Source: Gordonia oryzae
GTDB taxonomy: Bacteria > Actinomycetota > Actinomycetes > Mycobacteriales > Mycobacteriaceae
Direction of reading: 5' to 3'
Length of the DNA: 64,000 nucleotides
Assembly (NCBI RefSeq): GCF_003797185.1
Contig: NZ_RKMH01000011.1
Coordinates: 62,001 to 126,000 of the forward strand
The notes under the pieces are model-generated. The model ran no database searches, had not been told where the DNA came from, and saw only the letters and a program-made list of their open reading frames with translations. A program made the translations under genes and the position numbers. Within the stretch, counting starts at the first letter, position 1. Every line of letters begins with the position of its first letter. Below are positions 49,133 to 57,769 of the stretch, one piece after another.

Positions 49133-49921
49133 GTGATCACTTTGGAATACCGCAACCTCACCACCCTCATCACCGGCGCCAGCGCCGGCATCGGCGAGGA
49201 GTTCGCCAGAACGCTTGCGGCCAAGGGCACCAACGTGATCCTGGTGGCTCGCAGTGTCGACAAGCTCAGCGCACTCGCCGAAGAGCTACGCTCCACACAC
49301 GGAATCCGTGCCGAGGTGATCGGCTCGGATCTCTCCGTGCCGGGCGCCGCAGCGTCTCTGGTTGCCGACGTCGACGCACTCGGTATCGAAATAGACCTCC
49401 TGATCAACAACGCGGGATTCGGCACCTATGGCGACCTCGCCGATGCCGATCCCGCCCGAATCCGCGACGAGGTGAGTCTCAATGTCGCGGCGCTGACGGA
49501 CCTCACCACCATCTATGTCCAGCGGATGACGGCCCGCAAGTCCGGATCGATCATCAATGTCGCCAGCACCGCGGCCTTCCAGCCGGTGCCGCACATGGCC
49601 GTCTATGCGGCCACCAAGGCCTACGTCCTCTCACTCAGTGAGGCGTTGTGGTGGGAGGCCAAGCGCCACGGCGTCCGAGTTCTCGCGCTCTGCCCCGGCG
49701 CCACCGACACCGCGTTCTTCGACGTCGCCGGCTCCGATGACGCGGCCGTCGGCACGCGGCGCAGCACCCGGCAGGTCGTCGACACCGCACTCTCGGCACT
49801 CGAGGCGGGCAAGCCCAGCGTCGTCGACGGTCTGGCGAACCAGCTAAGTGCCTCCTCGAGCCGGCTAGCACCACGCCGAGCGGTCCTCGCCGTCGCCGAG
49901 CGCGCCGTGCGACCGCGCTAG
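49133..49921 (+). CDS. Short-chain dehydrogenase/reductase
   Basis: About 262 residues. The nucleotide motif LITGASAGIGEEFARTLAAK is at the N-terminus, LVARSVDKLSALAEEL suggests NADP binding, and LLINNAGFGTYG is the NNAG motif. Catalytic Ser lies in INVASTAAFQP and Tyr/Lys in VYAATKAYVLSLSEALWWEA. The layout matches the DltE/SDR-c1 type common in mycolata. The start is uncertain (GTG 49133 or TTG 49142); AGGAC lies just upstream. The substrate is unknown. Confidence 0.85.
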   Translation: MITLEYRNLTTLITGASAGIGEEFARTLAAKGTNVILVARSVDKLSALAEELRSTHGIRAEVIGSDLSVPGAAASLVADVDALGIEIDLLINNAGFGTYGDLADADPARIRDEVSLNVAALTDLTTIYVQRMTARKSGSIINVASTAAFQPVPHMAVYAATKAYVLSLSEALWWEAKRHGVRVLALCPGATDTAFFDVAGSDDAAVGTRRSTRQVVDTALSALEAGKPSVVDGLANQLSASSSRLAPRRAVLAVAERAVRPR

Positions 49922-49998
49922 CGCGATGGGCGGGGTCTTCCCCAATCCCGGCTCAACCAACCGGGCACGCAGGTCAGGTGCCTCTCGGCGTCAGCCGA

Positions 49999-50991
49999 TC
50001 ACATCGCCTCGATCTTCGGCAGGATGTCGTTCTTGAGGCGCTTCATGTCGTCGGTCGTCTTCGCCGTGGGCACATCGGCGAAGGGTGGCCACAGCAGCAG
50101 CGTCGTCAGCCCGGCTTCCCGATAGCGCTTGAGGATATCGGTGACCTGCTTCTCCGAGCCGACCAGCAGATTGGTCGCCTTGCCCGCTGGGGTCTGGTCC
50201 ATGTCGACGTCGGTGATGACTGTCCAGATCATCGAGCAGATATCGAGGTCGTCAATCGTGCGTTCGGTATCGAGGGAATCGAGCTCGGAGGAGATCTCCG
50301 AGCGCCAGGCGGAGATCTCCTCCGGCGTGTCCTGAATACCAATCCACCCGTCCAACCCATACTTGGCCACGCGTTTGGCCGCCCGCTTCGCGTCCTTCAA
50401 CCCGCTGAAGTACATCGGCGGACGCGGTGCCTGTAGTGGCTTGGCGCCGAAGCCGCTGGGGCCGAAGTCGGCGAACTCTCCGTGATATTCGAAGACCTCG
50501 TTGGCCCAGATGCCCTGCAGGATCTCGATCGTCTCGCGCAGATGCTGATGGCGACGCGGGAAAATGTGGCCCGCACTGGCTGCCGCGAACTCCTCGGGCA
50601 TCCATCCCGAACCGACGGCCACGTTCAGCCGTCCGTTGCTCAGATGATCAATGGTGGCGAGTTCGGCGGCGAGCACCCCGGGTGCCCGGTAGGGGGTGTC
50701 GATGATGCTCATGCCGATGCGCACCTTGCTGGTCTTCGCCGCGAGCCACGGAAGTAGCGGAAAGCCTTGCAGGAACTCGCCTCTCGAGGACACCGGCAGT
50801 TGCTTGGGTAGCTCATTCATCATCCCGAACGCGTACTCCATCTCTGCGCGGTCCGACGACTCCGGCACGATGATGCGATCCAAGGTCCACACCGAGGCGA
50901 AGTCGAGTTCCTCGGCGAGCGCTGTGAGCTCGGCGAGTTCGGCGACGGTGACTTTCTCGCGAAAGTTGGGCAGGTAGAGCGCCAGATCCAT
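49999..50991 (-). CDS. LLM-class flavin-dependent oxidoreductase
   Basis: A 330-residue luciferase-like TIM-barrel protein: MDLALYLPNFREKVT, VWTLDRIIVPESSDRAEMEY, RIGMSIIDTPYRAPGVLAAE, IDHLSNGRLNVAVGSGWMPE and FSGLKDAKRAAKRVAKYGLD. These enzymes use reduced FMN or F420 for monooxygenation or hydride transfer. It has AAGGA before the ATG and lies 46 bp downstream of the acyl-CoA ligase in the same direction, so it is probably the third gene of the operon controlled by the TetR at 53596. Confidence 0.9.
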   Translation of the reverse strand: MDLALYLPNFREKVTVAELAELTALAEELDFASVWTLDRIIVPESSDRAEMEYAFGMMNELPKQLPVSSRGEFLQGFPLLPWLAAKTSKVRIGMSIIDTPYRAPGVLAAELATIDHLSNGRLNVAVGSGWMPEEFAAASAGHIFPRRHQHLRETIEILQGIWANEVFEYHGEFADFGPSGFGAKPLQAPRPPMYFSGLKDAKRAAKRVAKYGLDGWIGIQDTPEEISAWRSEISSELDSLDTERTIDDLDICSMIWTVITDVDMDQTPAGKATNLLVGSEKQVTDILKRYREAGLTTLLLWPPFADVPTAKTTDDMKRLKNDILPKIEAM

Positions 50992-51037
50992 GATGAGTCC
51001 TTCACTGTGTCTCGAGAAATAGATGAGCCGGGAAAAG

Positions 51038-52594
51038 TCAGGCGGTGGTCAGGGTGCTGCGGATGTCGGGTTTGAGGATCTTTCCGACGGTGGATCGTGG
51101 CAAGTCTTTCCAGACCTCGATTTGTTTGGGAGCCTTGACACTTCCGACACGCTTCTTGACGAATGCGGTCAACTCGTCGAGGTCGAGGTCGGCATTCTCG
51201 GCGAGGGTGATGACCGCGGTGACCCGCTCACCCCACTTCTCGTCCGGCAGTCCGATGACCGCGCAATCGCGCACCGCGTCGTGCGCCATCAGCGCCTGCT
51301 CGACCTCTACGGAGTAGACGTTGAAGCCGCCGGTGATGATCATGTCCTTGGCCCGGTCGACGATGTGCAGGAGACCCTGCGCGTCGAGAAAGCCGATGTC
51401 TCCGGTGTGGTGCCAACCGAATTCGGAGGCTTTGGCCGTCGCCTCGGGGTCGCGGTAATAGCCCTTCATCACCAATGGCCCACGCACGCAGACCTCGCCA
51501 CGCACACCGTTCTCGACGGGGACGCCCTGCTCATCGAGAATGGCGACGATGACCGCGGGCGAAGGTCGTCCGGCGCTCGTCAGCCGCTCGACTGCGATGC
51601 TGCCGTCGTCGTTGCGGTGCTCCGCGGGCGAGAGGGTGGAGATCATCATGGGGGCCTCTGATTGCCCGAACAACTGACCCATCGGCCCGATTCGATCCAA
51701 TGCCTCCGCAAGCCGATCGGCTGAGATCGGCGCCGCCCCATACCAAAAGCACTGCAATGACGAAAGGTCGGTGGAGTCGAGCGCGCCGTGCGCGAGGACC
51801 ATGTAGATCAGCGTCGGCGGCAGGAAGGTATGGGTGATCCGGTGGCGCTCGATCAGCGTCAGGAACTCCCCGACATCAGGGTGATCCATCACCACGATCT
51901 CGCCACCCAACGCCATGATCGGGAAGCAGAGCACCCCGGCGGCGTGTGTCAGTGGCGCAAGCGCCAAGTAGCGGGGGCGACCCTCGAACGGGTAACGCAT
52001 GAGCACGACGTCCGACATCGTCTGCACGTTGCGATCGGTCAACATCACGCCCTTGGGAAGGCCGGTGGTGCCGCCGGTGCCCACCAGGGCAACCACACCG
52101 TCGACGGGATCGGCATCTCCGGAGTCGGCAGCCTCGGAGGTACCCGCGGAACCCAGGTTGCCGGCGGCCCGCCACTCGTCGAACCCGAGCGCCGTGTCAG
52201 TGCTCTCGCCCAAGCGGATGAGAGTGCTCAGCGCCGGGAGCCCGGGGGCGATCTCTGCTACCAGATCGTCGAAAGACGGCTGGAAAATCAGTGTGGTGCA
52301 ATCGAACCGGGCGAGAAGCTCCGCGTTCTCCCGTGCCGCGTTGCGCGGATTGATCGGACACCAGATCGCGCCGGCACGGGCGATTCCGAAGACGGTCGCG
52401 AACGACACCGGATGGTTGGCCGACAAAATGCCGACCGTGTCACCCGGGCCGATACCGGAGCGGCGCAGCGCCGCGCACACCGACCGGGAGAGCGCGACCA
52501 CCTCGCCATAGCTCATGCTGTGTCCGTGGTAGGTCAGACACGGGGCATCCGGGTCGAGTGAGGCACCCTTGTCCAGGTAGAAGGCCAGACTCAC
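51038..52594 (-). CDS. AMP-dependent acyl-CoA ligase
   Basis: A 518-residue ANL-superfamily enzyme. Motifs in order are VGTGGTTGLPKGVMLTDRNV (A3), GAAPISADRLAEALDR and LFGQSEAPMMIS (A5-like), EFGWHHTGDIGFLDAQG (A7), VDRAKDMIITGGFNVYSVEV (A8) and PRSTVGKILKPDIRS (A10 with the catalytic Lys). It adenylates a carboxylate and loads it onto CoA, committing it to degradation. GTG 52594 was chosen because homologues start SLAFYLDKGASL; ATG 52615 would overlap the SDR. The gap to the SDR is 4 bp. Confidence 0.9.
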   Translation of the reverse strand: MSLAFYLDKGASLDPDAPCLTYHGHSMSYGEVVALSRSVCAALRRSGIGPGDTVGILSANHPVSFATVFGIARAGAIWCPINPRNAARENAELLARFDCTTLIFQPSFDDLVAEIAPGLPALSTLIRLGESTDTALGFDEWRAAGNLGSAGTSEAADSGDADPVDGVVALVGTGGTTGLPKGVMLTDRNVQTMSDVVLMRYPFEGRPRYLALAPLTHAAGVLCFPIMALGGEIVVMDHPDVGEFLTLIERHRITHTFLPPTLIYMVLAHGALDSTDLSSLQCFWYGAAPISADRLAEALDRIGPMGQLFGQSEAPMMISTLSPAEHRNDDGSIAVERLTSAGRPSPAVIVAILDEQGVPVENGVRGEVCVRGPLVMKGYYRDPEATAKASEFGWHHTGDIGFLDAQGLLHIVDRAKDMIITGGFNVYSVEVEQALMAHDAVRDCAVIGLPDEKWGERVTAVITLAENADLDLDELTAFVKKRVGSVKAPKQIEVWKDLPRSTVGKILKPDIRSTLTTA

Positions 52595-52598
52595 CGGA

Positions 52599-53402
52599 TC
52601 ACATTCCCATTCCACCGTCGACCGGCAAGCCGGCGCCGGTGATGAACTTCGCTGCGTCGGAAGACAAGAACACCACCGCGTCGGCCATATCGTCGATCTG
52701 GCCCAGTCGCCCGAGGGGCGTCAGTTCGGCGACCGCCCCCGCAGCGGCCTCCGGCGAATCGAACAGTCCAAGGCTTGCGGTCTCCACCGCCAGTTTGTTG
52801 CCCATTGCCGTCGGCGTCAGTCCCGGATAGATGCTGTTGACCCGCACCCCGTAGCCCAACTTCCCCGACTCCGCGGCGGCCACCCGGGTCAGTCGGTCGA
52901 TACCGGACTTTGACGCCGAGTATATCGAGATACCCGGAAATGCGATCGTGGCAGCAACCGAAGCAATGTTGACAATCGATCCGCCCGAGCCCGCAGCCCC
53001 TCCGGGACGCATCGCGCGAAACGCATGCTTGATACCGAGCGCCGTGCCAAGGACGTTGATCGACAGTAGTTCGGTGGCAGCAGCGGGATCGAGATCGACG
53101 AGAAGCTCGGTAACCTCGATCCCCGCGTTGTTCACCACGATGTCGAGTCCACCCAGGGTTTCCACGACCGCGGAGACTGCATCTGCCCACTGTCCGTCCT
53201 CGCGGACGTCGAGGTGGACGAACTCTGCCCGGGCCCCGGACGCGCGGAGGTCCTCGACGACCTGCTTTCCGAGCTCATCGTTGATGTCGGCGACGGCGAC
53301 CGCCGCTCCCGCGGACGCCAGCGCCGAGGCCATTCCGGCGCCGAGACCCTGCGCCGCGCCGGTAACCAGCGCCGTTCGGCCTGCCAAGTCACTACTCGTC
53401 AT
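52599..53402 (-). CDS. Short-chain dehydrogenase (FabG-like)
   Basis: A 267-residue classical SDR. ALVTGAAQGLGAGMASALAS is the cofactor motif, VADINDELGKQ points to NAD preference, IVVNNAGIEV is NNAG, and the catalytic residues lie in VNIASVAATIAF (Ser) and YSASKSGIDRLTRV (Tyr, Lys). The C-terminus ITGAGLPVDGGMGM is conserved. ATG 53402 has GGAGGAG about 8 bp upstream. It is the first gene of the ligase/LLM operon, probably oxidising a hydroxy intermediate. The divergent TetR and a perfect palindrome lie upstream. Confidence 0.9.
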   Translation of the reverse strand: MTSSDLAGRTALVTGAAQGLGAGMASALASAGAAVAVADINDELGKQVVEDLRASGARAEFVHLDVREDGQWADAVSAVVETLGGLDIVVNNAGIEVTELLVDLDPAAATELLSINVLGTALGIKHAFRAMRPGGAAGSGGSIVNIASVAATIAFPGISIYSASKSGIDRLTRVAAAESGKLGYGVRVNSIYPGLTPTAMGNKLAVETASLGLFDSPEAAAGAVAELTPLGRLGQIDDMADAVVFLSSDAAKFITGAGLPVDGGMGM

Positions 53403-53498
53403 CGACGTGCTCCTCCATCTGGGTGGCTGGCCGCACCGGATGGTGAGGCCGATTCCACAAACCATGCCTGTGTCGTGTGGATCACAGTATGGAGCCAT

Positions 53499-53514
53499 CT
53501 TGACAGCTGTCAAG
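53499..53514. promoter_or_regulatory. Perfect 16-bp palindrome, TetR operator candidate
   Basis: CTTGACAGCTGTCAAG is self-complementary over all 16 bp, and a related imperfect copy TTGGACGGTTGTCAA follows at 53521-53535. It lies between the divergent SDR and TetR genes and includes a TTGACA -35-like hexamer, so a bound repressor would cover a promoter. Confidence 0.7.
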
Positions 53515-53595
53515 ACTTTCTTGGACGGTTGTCAAACAATCGCCCGCGATTGTGCGCTGATGTGCATACGACGCGAGTACCGACGTAGGATCTCG

Positions 53596-54219
53596 GTGGT
53601 GACCACCACTACGCGCAGCGAATCGCGCACCAGCATGCGTGGACACGACAAGTTCCAGGCCCGTCGCATCGAACTGGCAACCGCCACCCTCGTCACGCTG
53701 GCCGAGTTGGGATATGCCCGCACCAGCTTGCGTGAGATCGCCCAGAACTCCGCATTCTCCCACGGCGTTCTGCACTACTACTTTCGCGATAAGCTCGATC
53801 TGATCACCGAGGCCGTCAAGATCTTCGAGGCCATGTGCGTCACCCGCTACGACGACGCGGTGGCATCAGCAACCACCGCATCCGAACTGCGCCACGAGTT
53901 TTCCACAATGTTCTTCGCCACGCTGGCCACCGATTCCGCGCAGCACCGTCTCTGGTACGACCTGCGCAACCAGACCCGGTTCGAGTCGTCCCTCCGTGAC
54001 GAGATCTGCGAGATTGAATCCCTTCGTGCGCAGATGATCTCGAAGGTCGTGGATCGGTACTGCGAGCTTCGCCGAACACCCTCGCAGATGTCGCCGCAAC
54101 TTGCCTATGTCACGCTCGACGGAATCTTCCAGCGAGGCCTGGACGACCTCCTCAGCGGCACCGACACCTCGATGACAGCAGCGCGCGCTCTCCTCGATGA
54201 GGCGTTCGACGCGCTATAG
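53596..54219 (+). CDS. TetR-family regulator of the SDR/ligase/LLM operon
   Basis: A 207-residue protein from GTG 53596 (AGGA upstream). The DNA-binding domain is RRIELATATLVTLAELGYAR, then TSLREIAQNSAFSHGVLHYY and FRDKLDLITEAVKIF. The long C-terminal helical domain with WYDLRNQTRFESSLRDEICE is the ligand pocket. It is divergent from the operon with the palindromes between them, so it probably represses that operon and itself. The ligand may be the CoA ester made by the ligase (inference). Confidence 0.9.
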   Translation: MVTTTTRSESRTSMRGHDKFQARRIELATATLVTLAELGYARTSLREIAQNSAFSHGVLHYYFRDKLDLITEAVKIFEAMCVTRYDDAVASATTASELRHEFSTMFFATLATDSAQHRLWYDLRNQTRFESSLRDEICEIESLRAQMISKVVDRYCELRRTPSQMSPQLAYVTLDGIFQRGLDDLLSGTDTSMTAARALLDEAFDAL

Positions 54220-54258
54220 CCACCCGAGCAGGCACACGAGTGAGACGCGTCGGTCGGG

Positions 54259-54675
54259 TCAACGGCCGCAGCTACGGTGAATGTGCCGCTGCCGCAACAC
54301 CAGTCGGGATGCACGATGGACGCACCACAAAGTCCAGATGATCGAGATAGCGGCAATTATCAGCAACTCGCTTGTCAGCCACTGTAATCGGCCGCCACCG
54401 ATGGCATTGGACGGATCCTGGACCATCAGCACAGTCGACATGACACCCGCGGCTGCGACCACGGCCGACGGCCACCCCGCGCGGATCTCGAGGTGGCGCT
54501 TCTCCTCGATGACCGCCGCCGCGCGTATCTCGATACCCGACGGCGACGCTTCGTTCTCAAGATCGGCCAGCGCGAGAAAGAGGTCGGGATCGCGACGCAC
54601 ATCGGCCGATCGGCGGTAGGACGACACCCACGCGCACACCGCGATGGCGGCGAGCATGAGTGAAACGTAGACCAT
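54259..54675 (-). CDS. Hypothetical membrane protein
   Basis: About 138 residues with three hydrophobic segments: VYVSLMLAAIAVCAWVSSY, PSAVVAAAGVMSTVLMV and LTSELLIIAAISIIWTLWCV. They are separated by a cytoplasmic loop (RRDPDLFLALADLENEASPS) and followed by a basic tail. No family is recognised. It starts 19 bp after the LemA gene and is probably co-transcribed with it. GTG 54684 is an alternative start. Confidence 0.65.
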   Translation of the reverse strand: MVYVSLMLAAIAVCAWVSSYRRSADVRRDPDLFLALADLENEASPSGIEIRAAAVIEEKRHLEIRAGWPSAVVAAAGVMSTVLMVQDPSNAIGGGRLQWLTSELLIIAAISIIWTLWCVHRASRLVLRQRHIHRSCGR

Positions 54676-54694
54676 TCCCCACACTAACCGACGG

Positions 54695-55300
54695 TCAGGG
54701 CTCCGCACGGTCCGTTCGCAGCAGATCACCGACGTCGGGCACGTCACCTACCGCCGCCGACGTCGGCTCGAAATACTCTGCGCGACCCACATGATGGGCC
54801 GCGGCCACCCACGCCGACGGCATCGATTCGATCCTGGTGTTCAGTGCGCGCACGTTGGCGTTGTAGAGCCGACGTGCGGCGGCGATCCGGTCCTCGGTGT
54901 CGGCGAGTTCACGCCTCAGCGCGTCGTATCCACGCACCGCCTGCACCTGCGGGTACTGCTCGGCCAGCGCCTGCATCCGGGTCAGCGAGGTGCTCAACAA
55001 CTCCTCGGCCGCGGCGACCGCAGCGACGTCGGCGTCGTCGCGCGCCGTCAACCGTTGTGCGTCGGTGCGGGCACGCGTGACCGACTCGAGCACACCCTGC
55101 TCGAATGATGCCGCCTGACGCACGGCTGCAACGAGATTGGGTACGAGGTCATGGCGGCGCTGCAACTCGACGTCAACCTGCTTCCACGACTCGGCCACGA
55201 GGTTGCGCAGTCGGACGAAAGCGTTGAACGCCGACAGGTACCACACTCCGACACCTGCGAGCACGACCACGACCACGATCACCGCGATCCAGGTACTCAT
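54695..55300 (-). CDS. LemA family protein
   Basis: A 201-residue protein with one N-terminal membrane helix (WIAVIVVVVVLAGVGVWYLS) and the LemA coiled domain: NAFVRLRNLVAESWKQVDVE, LQRRHDLVPNLVAAVRQAA, then RRLYNANVRALNTRIESMPS and AEYFEP. The RRHDLVPNLV and YN motifs are the family signature. LemA proteins are anchored with the N-terminus outside, and function is poorly known. It overlaps the preceding gene by ATGA and is followed closely by a small membrane protein. Confidence 0.95.
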   Translation of the reverse strand: MSTWIAVIVVVVVLAGVGVWYLSAFNAFVRLRNLVAESWKQVDVELQRRHDLVPNLVAAVRQAASFEQGVLESVTRARTDAQRLTARDDADVAAVAAAEELLSTSLTRMQALAEQYPQVQAVRGYDALRRELADTEDRIAAARRLYNANVRALNTRIESMPSAWVAAAHHVGRAEYFEPTSAAVGDVPDVGDLLRTDRAEP

Positions 55301-56154
55301 GACACGCTCCGCTCACCCGGACTGGCTGACACACCGAAGTCGGTCCAGATGAATCGCGGGATCCCGTCGGCGATCAGCGTCATCGCGGCAAACACCTCCG
55401 AGATCTGATGTGGCCGATTGCCCAGGGTCGTCACGCCGACCAGGCTGTCGCCGACGATCTCGAACCTCGTCGCGATCACCGCGCCGCTCGTGCGGCCCAG
55501 TGCGGTGAGGCGTTCGATGGTACGTGGCGTGAACACCGCGTGCGCGAAAGCCGGATTTGTCGAGTGAACGAAGAATCTCTCGTTGAAGTCCGCCGATTCG
55601 AACAGCACGCGTTCTCCGGTGGTGGTGTCGATGGTGACGCCCATCGTCAGGCGCGGTAGCGCCGCAGGCAACCCGAGGGTGAACACGTTGCGGTAGTGCG
55701 TCGTCAGACTCACCCGGTTGTTGTTGAGCCAGGTGTAATGAAAGTACGTCGCCGGATACTCGCCAATGCGACCGGTCATCGCGTCGCGCACCCGCTTACG
55801 TCGGGCACGCCCGACGGAGAACGGGGTGAAGTCCCACGGCGGCAAGGGCCATCCGGACTCGGGAAGATAGTGAAAACCATTGGCGGACGCCCACTCCCGA
55901 ACCCAGCGTCGGCGCACACATTTGATGATCACCCCGGACGGCACGAAGGCCAGAAACGGGGTGCTCGGCAGGAGAACCCACGACAGGGGCCGTCCGTGAC
56001 CCTGCCACCACCACACGTGAAAAGCGATCAGCGCGAGAAAGGTCAGCGCCGACAACGCATTCAGGAACGAGGTGCGCGACCACCAGGGACCCGAGACGGG
56101 CCCACTCGCGCGAGCCCCTTGGCGCCAGTCGTCGATCGCAATCATTGCGAACAT
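55297..56154 (-). CDS. Membrane protein partner of LemA (DUF3137-like)
   Basis: About 285 residues. Two helices near residues 25-65 (LNALSALTFLALIAFHVWWW; LSWVLLPSTPFLAFVPSGVI) are followed by a large cytoplasmic domain with EWASANGFHYLPESGWPLPP, PATYFHYTWLNNNRVSLTTH and VHSTNPAFAHAVFTPRTIER. The pattern of a degenerate strand-rich domain after two helices resembles DUF3137-type partners of LemA, but this is a tentative match. It is coupled to LemA by ATGA. ATG 56145 is an alternative start; sequence upstream of 56154 is not homologous-looking. Confidence 0.65.
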   Translation of the reverse strand: MFAMIAIDDWRQGARASGPVSGPWWSRTSFLNALSALTFLALIAFHVWWWQGHGRPLSWVLLPSTPFLAFVPSGVIIKCVRRRWVREWASANGFHYLPESGWPLPPWDFTPFSVGRARRKRVRDAMTGRIGEYPATYFHYTWLNNNRVSLTTHYRNVFTLGLPAALPRLTMGVTIDTTTGERVLFESADFNERFFVHSTNPAFAHAVFTPRTIERLTALGRTSGAVIATRFEIVGDSLVGVTTLGNRPHQISEVFAAMTLIADGIPRFIWTDFGVSASPGERSVS

Positions 56155-56793
56155 AAACGAACATACTAGTCCGGGAGATCCCGTGATCACCGATCGGATC
56201 GGCCCGCAGGTCATTCGGTCGGTGGCTTGCACCGCGACGACTCCTGGGCGTGTCTCTCCACTCCGCTGCAATGGATGTGCGAGGCCGATGGTTTCCCGGC
56301 AAAGCGGCGGAGGGAGCGATAACGGAGGCATCGTGACCGACAACAACACCGTCAGCGTGCCATCTAACCGCAAAGACGCGCAGGCGAATGGGGAGACACG
56401 CCCTAGAACAACCCTAGAAGAGTCCGGCCGTGCGCAGGTCCAGTGCAATGCAGAAGGTGTTGTCGATCCCTGCGATTGTCAAGGACGTCGCGGTGGCGGA
56501 GAACTCTGCTGCCGGTGTGGGGCCGGAAGGCTGCGATGTGGGCTATCCGCAAAACCCATACCGACCACACCCCGGATCAACGTGGCATCGTCGAGTAACT
56601 CCGTCTCGATAACAGCGACCTGTACGAGGTGTACATGCTCACAGAGCACCTCGGCGATGCGATCCGCGCCACCGGGAGAAGACGGCTGGTGTTGCCGACT
56701 GCGGGCACAAGCCTGGGCCCGCGACAGTGGCATACCCGAAATCGCATCTCTGGGAAGAACGTTGGAGCCCACACCCAACCGATCTGCACAGCC
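56155..56793. other. Intergenic region without confident gene
   Basis: About 640 bp between the divergent LemA operon and the end of the LLM gene. A plus-strand segment near 56600-56700 (DNSDLYEVYMLTEHLGDAIR) looks protein-like but has no start and is interrupted, so it may be a fragment of a lost gene. Nothing else is recognised. Confidence 0.5.
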
Positions 56794-57726
56794 CTAATTG
56801 ACTTGCGGCACAACCTCCTTCGCCACGAGTTCGAGATGATCGAGATCGGCGAGGTCGAGGACCTGGAGGTAGACACGGCTCGCGCCGATGTCCCGGAAGC
56901 GACTGATCGTCTCGACGACCTCCTCGGGTGTGCCGGCGGCGCCGTTCGCACGTAGTTCGGCGACGTCGCGACCGATCGCTCGCGCGCGATGTGATAGTTC
57001 ATCTTCGTCACGGCCACAACACAACACGAGGGCGACCGAGTAGGTCATGGTGTCGGAGTCGCGGCCGACGGTGGTACAGGCCGAACGTACCGTGTCGAAT
57101 TGTGCGGCCACGGTGTCGAGCGACCGGAACGGGATGTTGAACTCGTCGGCGAAGCGTGCGGCGAGGGCGGGCGTCCGAGTGCGGCCCATCCCCCCGATGA
57201 TGATCGGCGGCCGCGGCAACTGCGTCGGCTTGGGTAAGGCGGGGGAATTCTGCACCGTGTAGTGCGCGCCATGGTGGTCGAAGCGCTCACCGACGGGTGC
57301 CTGCCAGAGTCCGGTGATGATCTCCAAGGATTCCTCGAGCCGGTCGAACCGTTCTCCGAGCGATGGGAACGGGATACCGTAGGCGAGATGCTCCTCTTCG
57401 AACCACCCCGCGCCCAGGCCTAATTCGACACGGCCACCACTCATCTGGTCGACCTGTGCGACCGAGACCGCCAACGGTCCGGGGAGCCGGAAGGTCGCTG
57501 AGGTGACGAGCGTGCCGAGTCGGATACGGGAGGTGTCGCGGGCAAGCCCGGCCAGCGTCACCCACGCGTCTGTCGGGCCGGGTCGCCCGTCGGCGCCGCC
57601 CATAGCGAGGAAGTGATCCGACCGGAAGAACGCATCGAATCCGAGGTCCTCGGTCGCCGTTGCTACGGCGAGCAACTGGTCGTAGTCGGCGCCTTGCTGG
57701 GGTTCGGTGAAGATTCGGAAGTCCAC
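56794..57726 (-). CDS. LLM-class F420/FMN-dependent oxidoreductase
   Basis: A 310-residue luciferase-like protein: DFRIFTEPQQGADYDQLLAV, DAFFRSDHFLAMGG, IRLGTLVTSATFRLPGPLAV, VDQMSGGRVELGLGAGWFEE and PIIIGGMGRTRTPALAARFA. The SDHF and GLGAGW motifs are typical of the F420-dependent subgroup. GTG 57726 was chosen from the homology. It lies 43 bp after the 2OG oxygenase gene in the same direction, as the last gene of a possible nucleobase-degradation operon. Confidence 0.9.
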   Translation of the reverse strand: MDFRIFTEPQQGADYDQLLAVATATEDLGFDAFFRSDHFLAMGGADGRPGPTDAWVTLAGLARDTSRIRLGTLVTSATFRLPGPLAVSVAQVDQMSGGRVELGLGAGWFEEEHLAYGIPFPSLGERFDRLEESLEIITGLWQAPVGERFDHHGAHYTVQNSPALPKPTQLPRPPIIIGGMGRTRTPALAARFADEFNIPFRSLDTVAAQFDTVRSACTTVGRDSDTMTYSVALVLCCGRDEDELSHRARAIGRDVAELRANGAAGTPEEVVETISRFRDIGASRVYLQVLDLADLDHLELVAKEVVPQVN

Positions 57727-57769
57727 GTCGCCAACGTACCTGGCGTCGGATGACCGGTCCGGGGACGCC

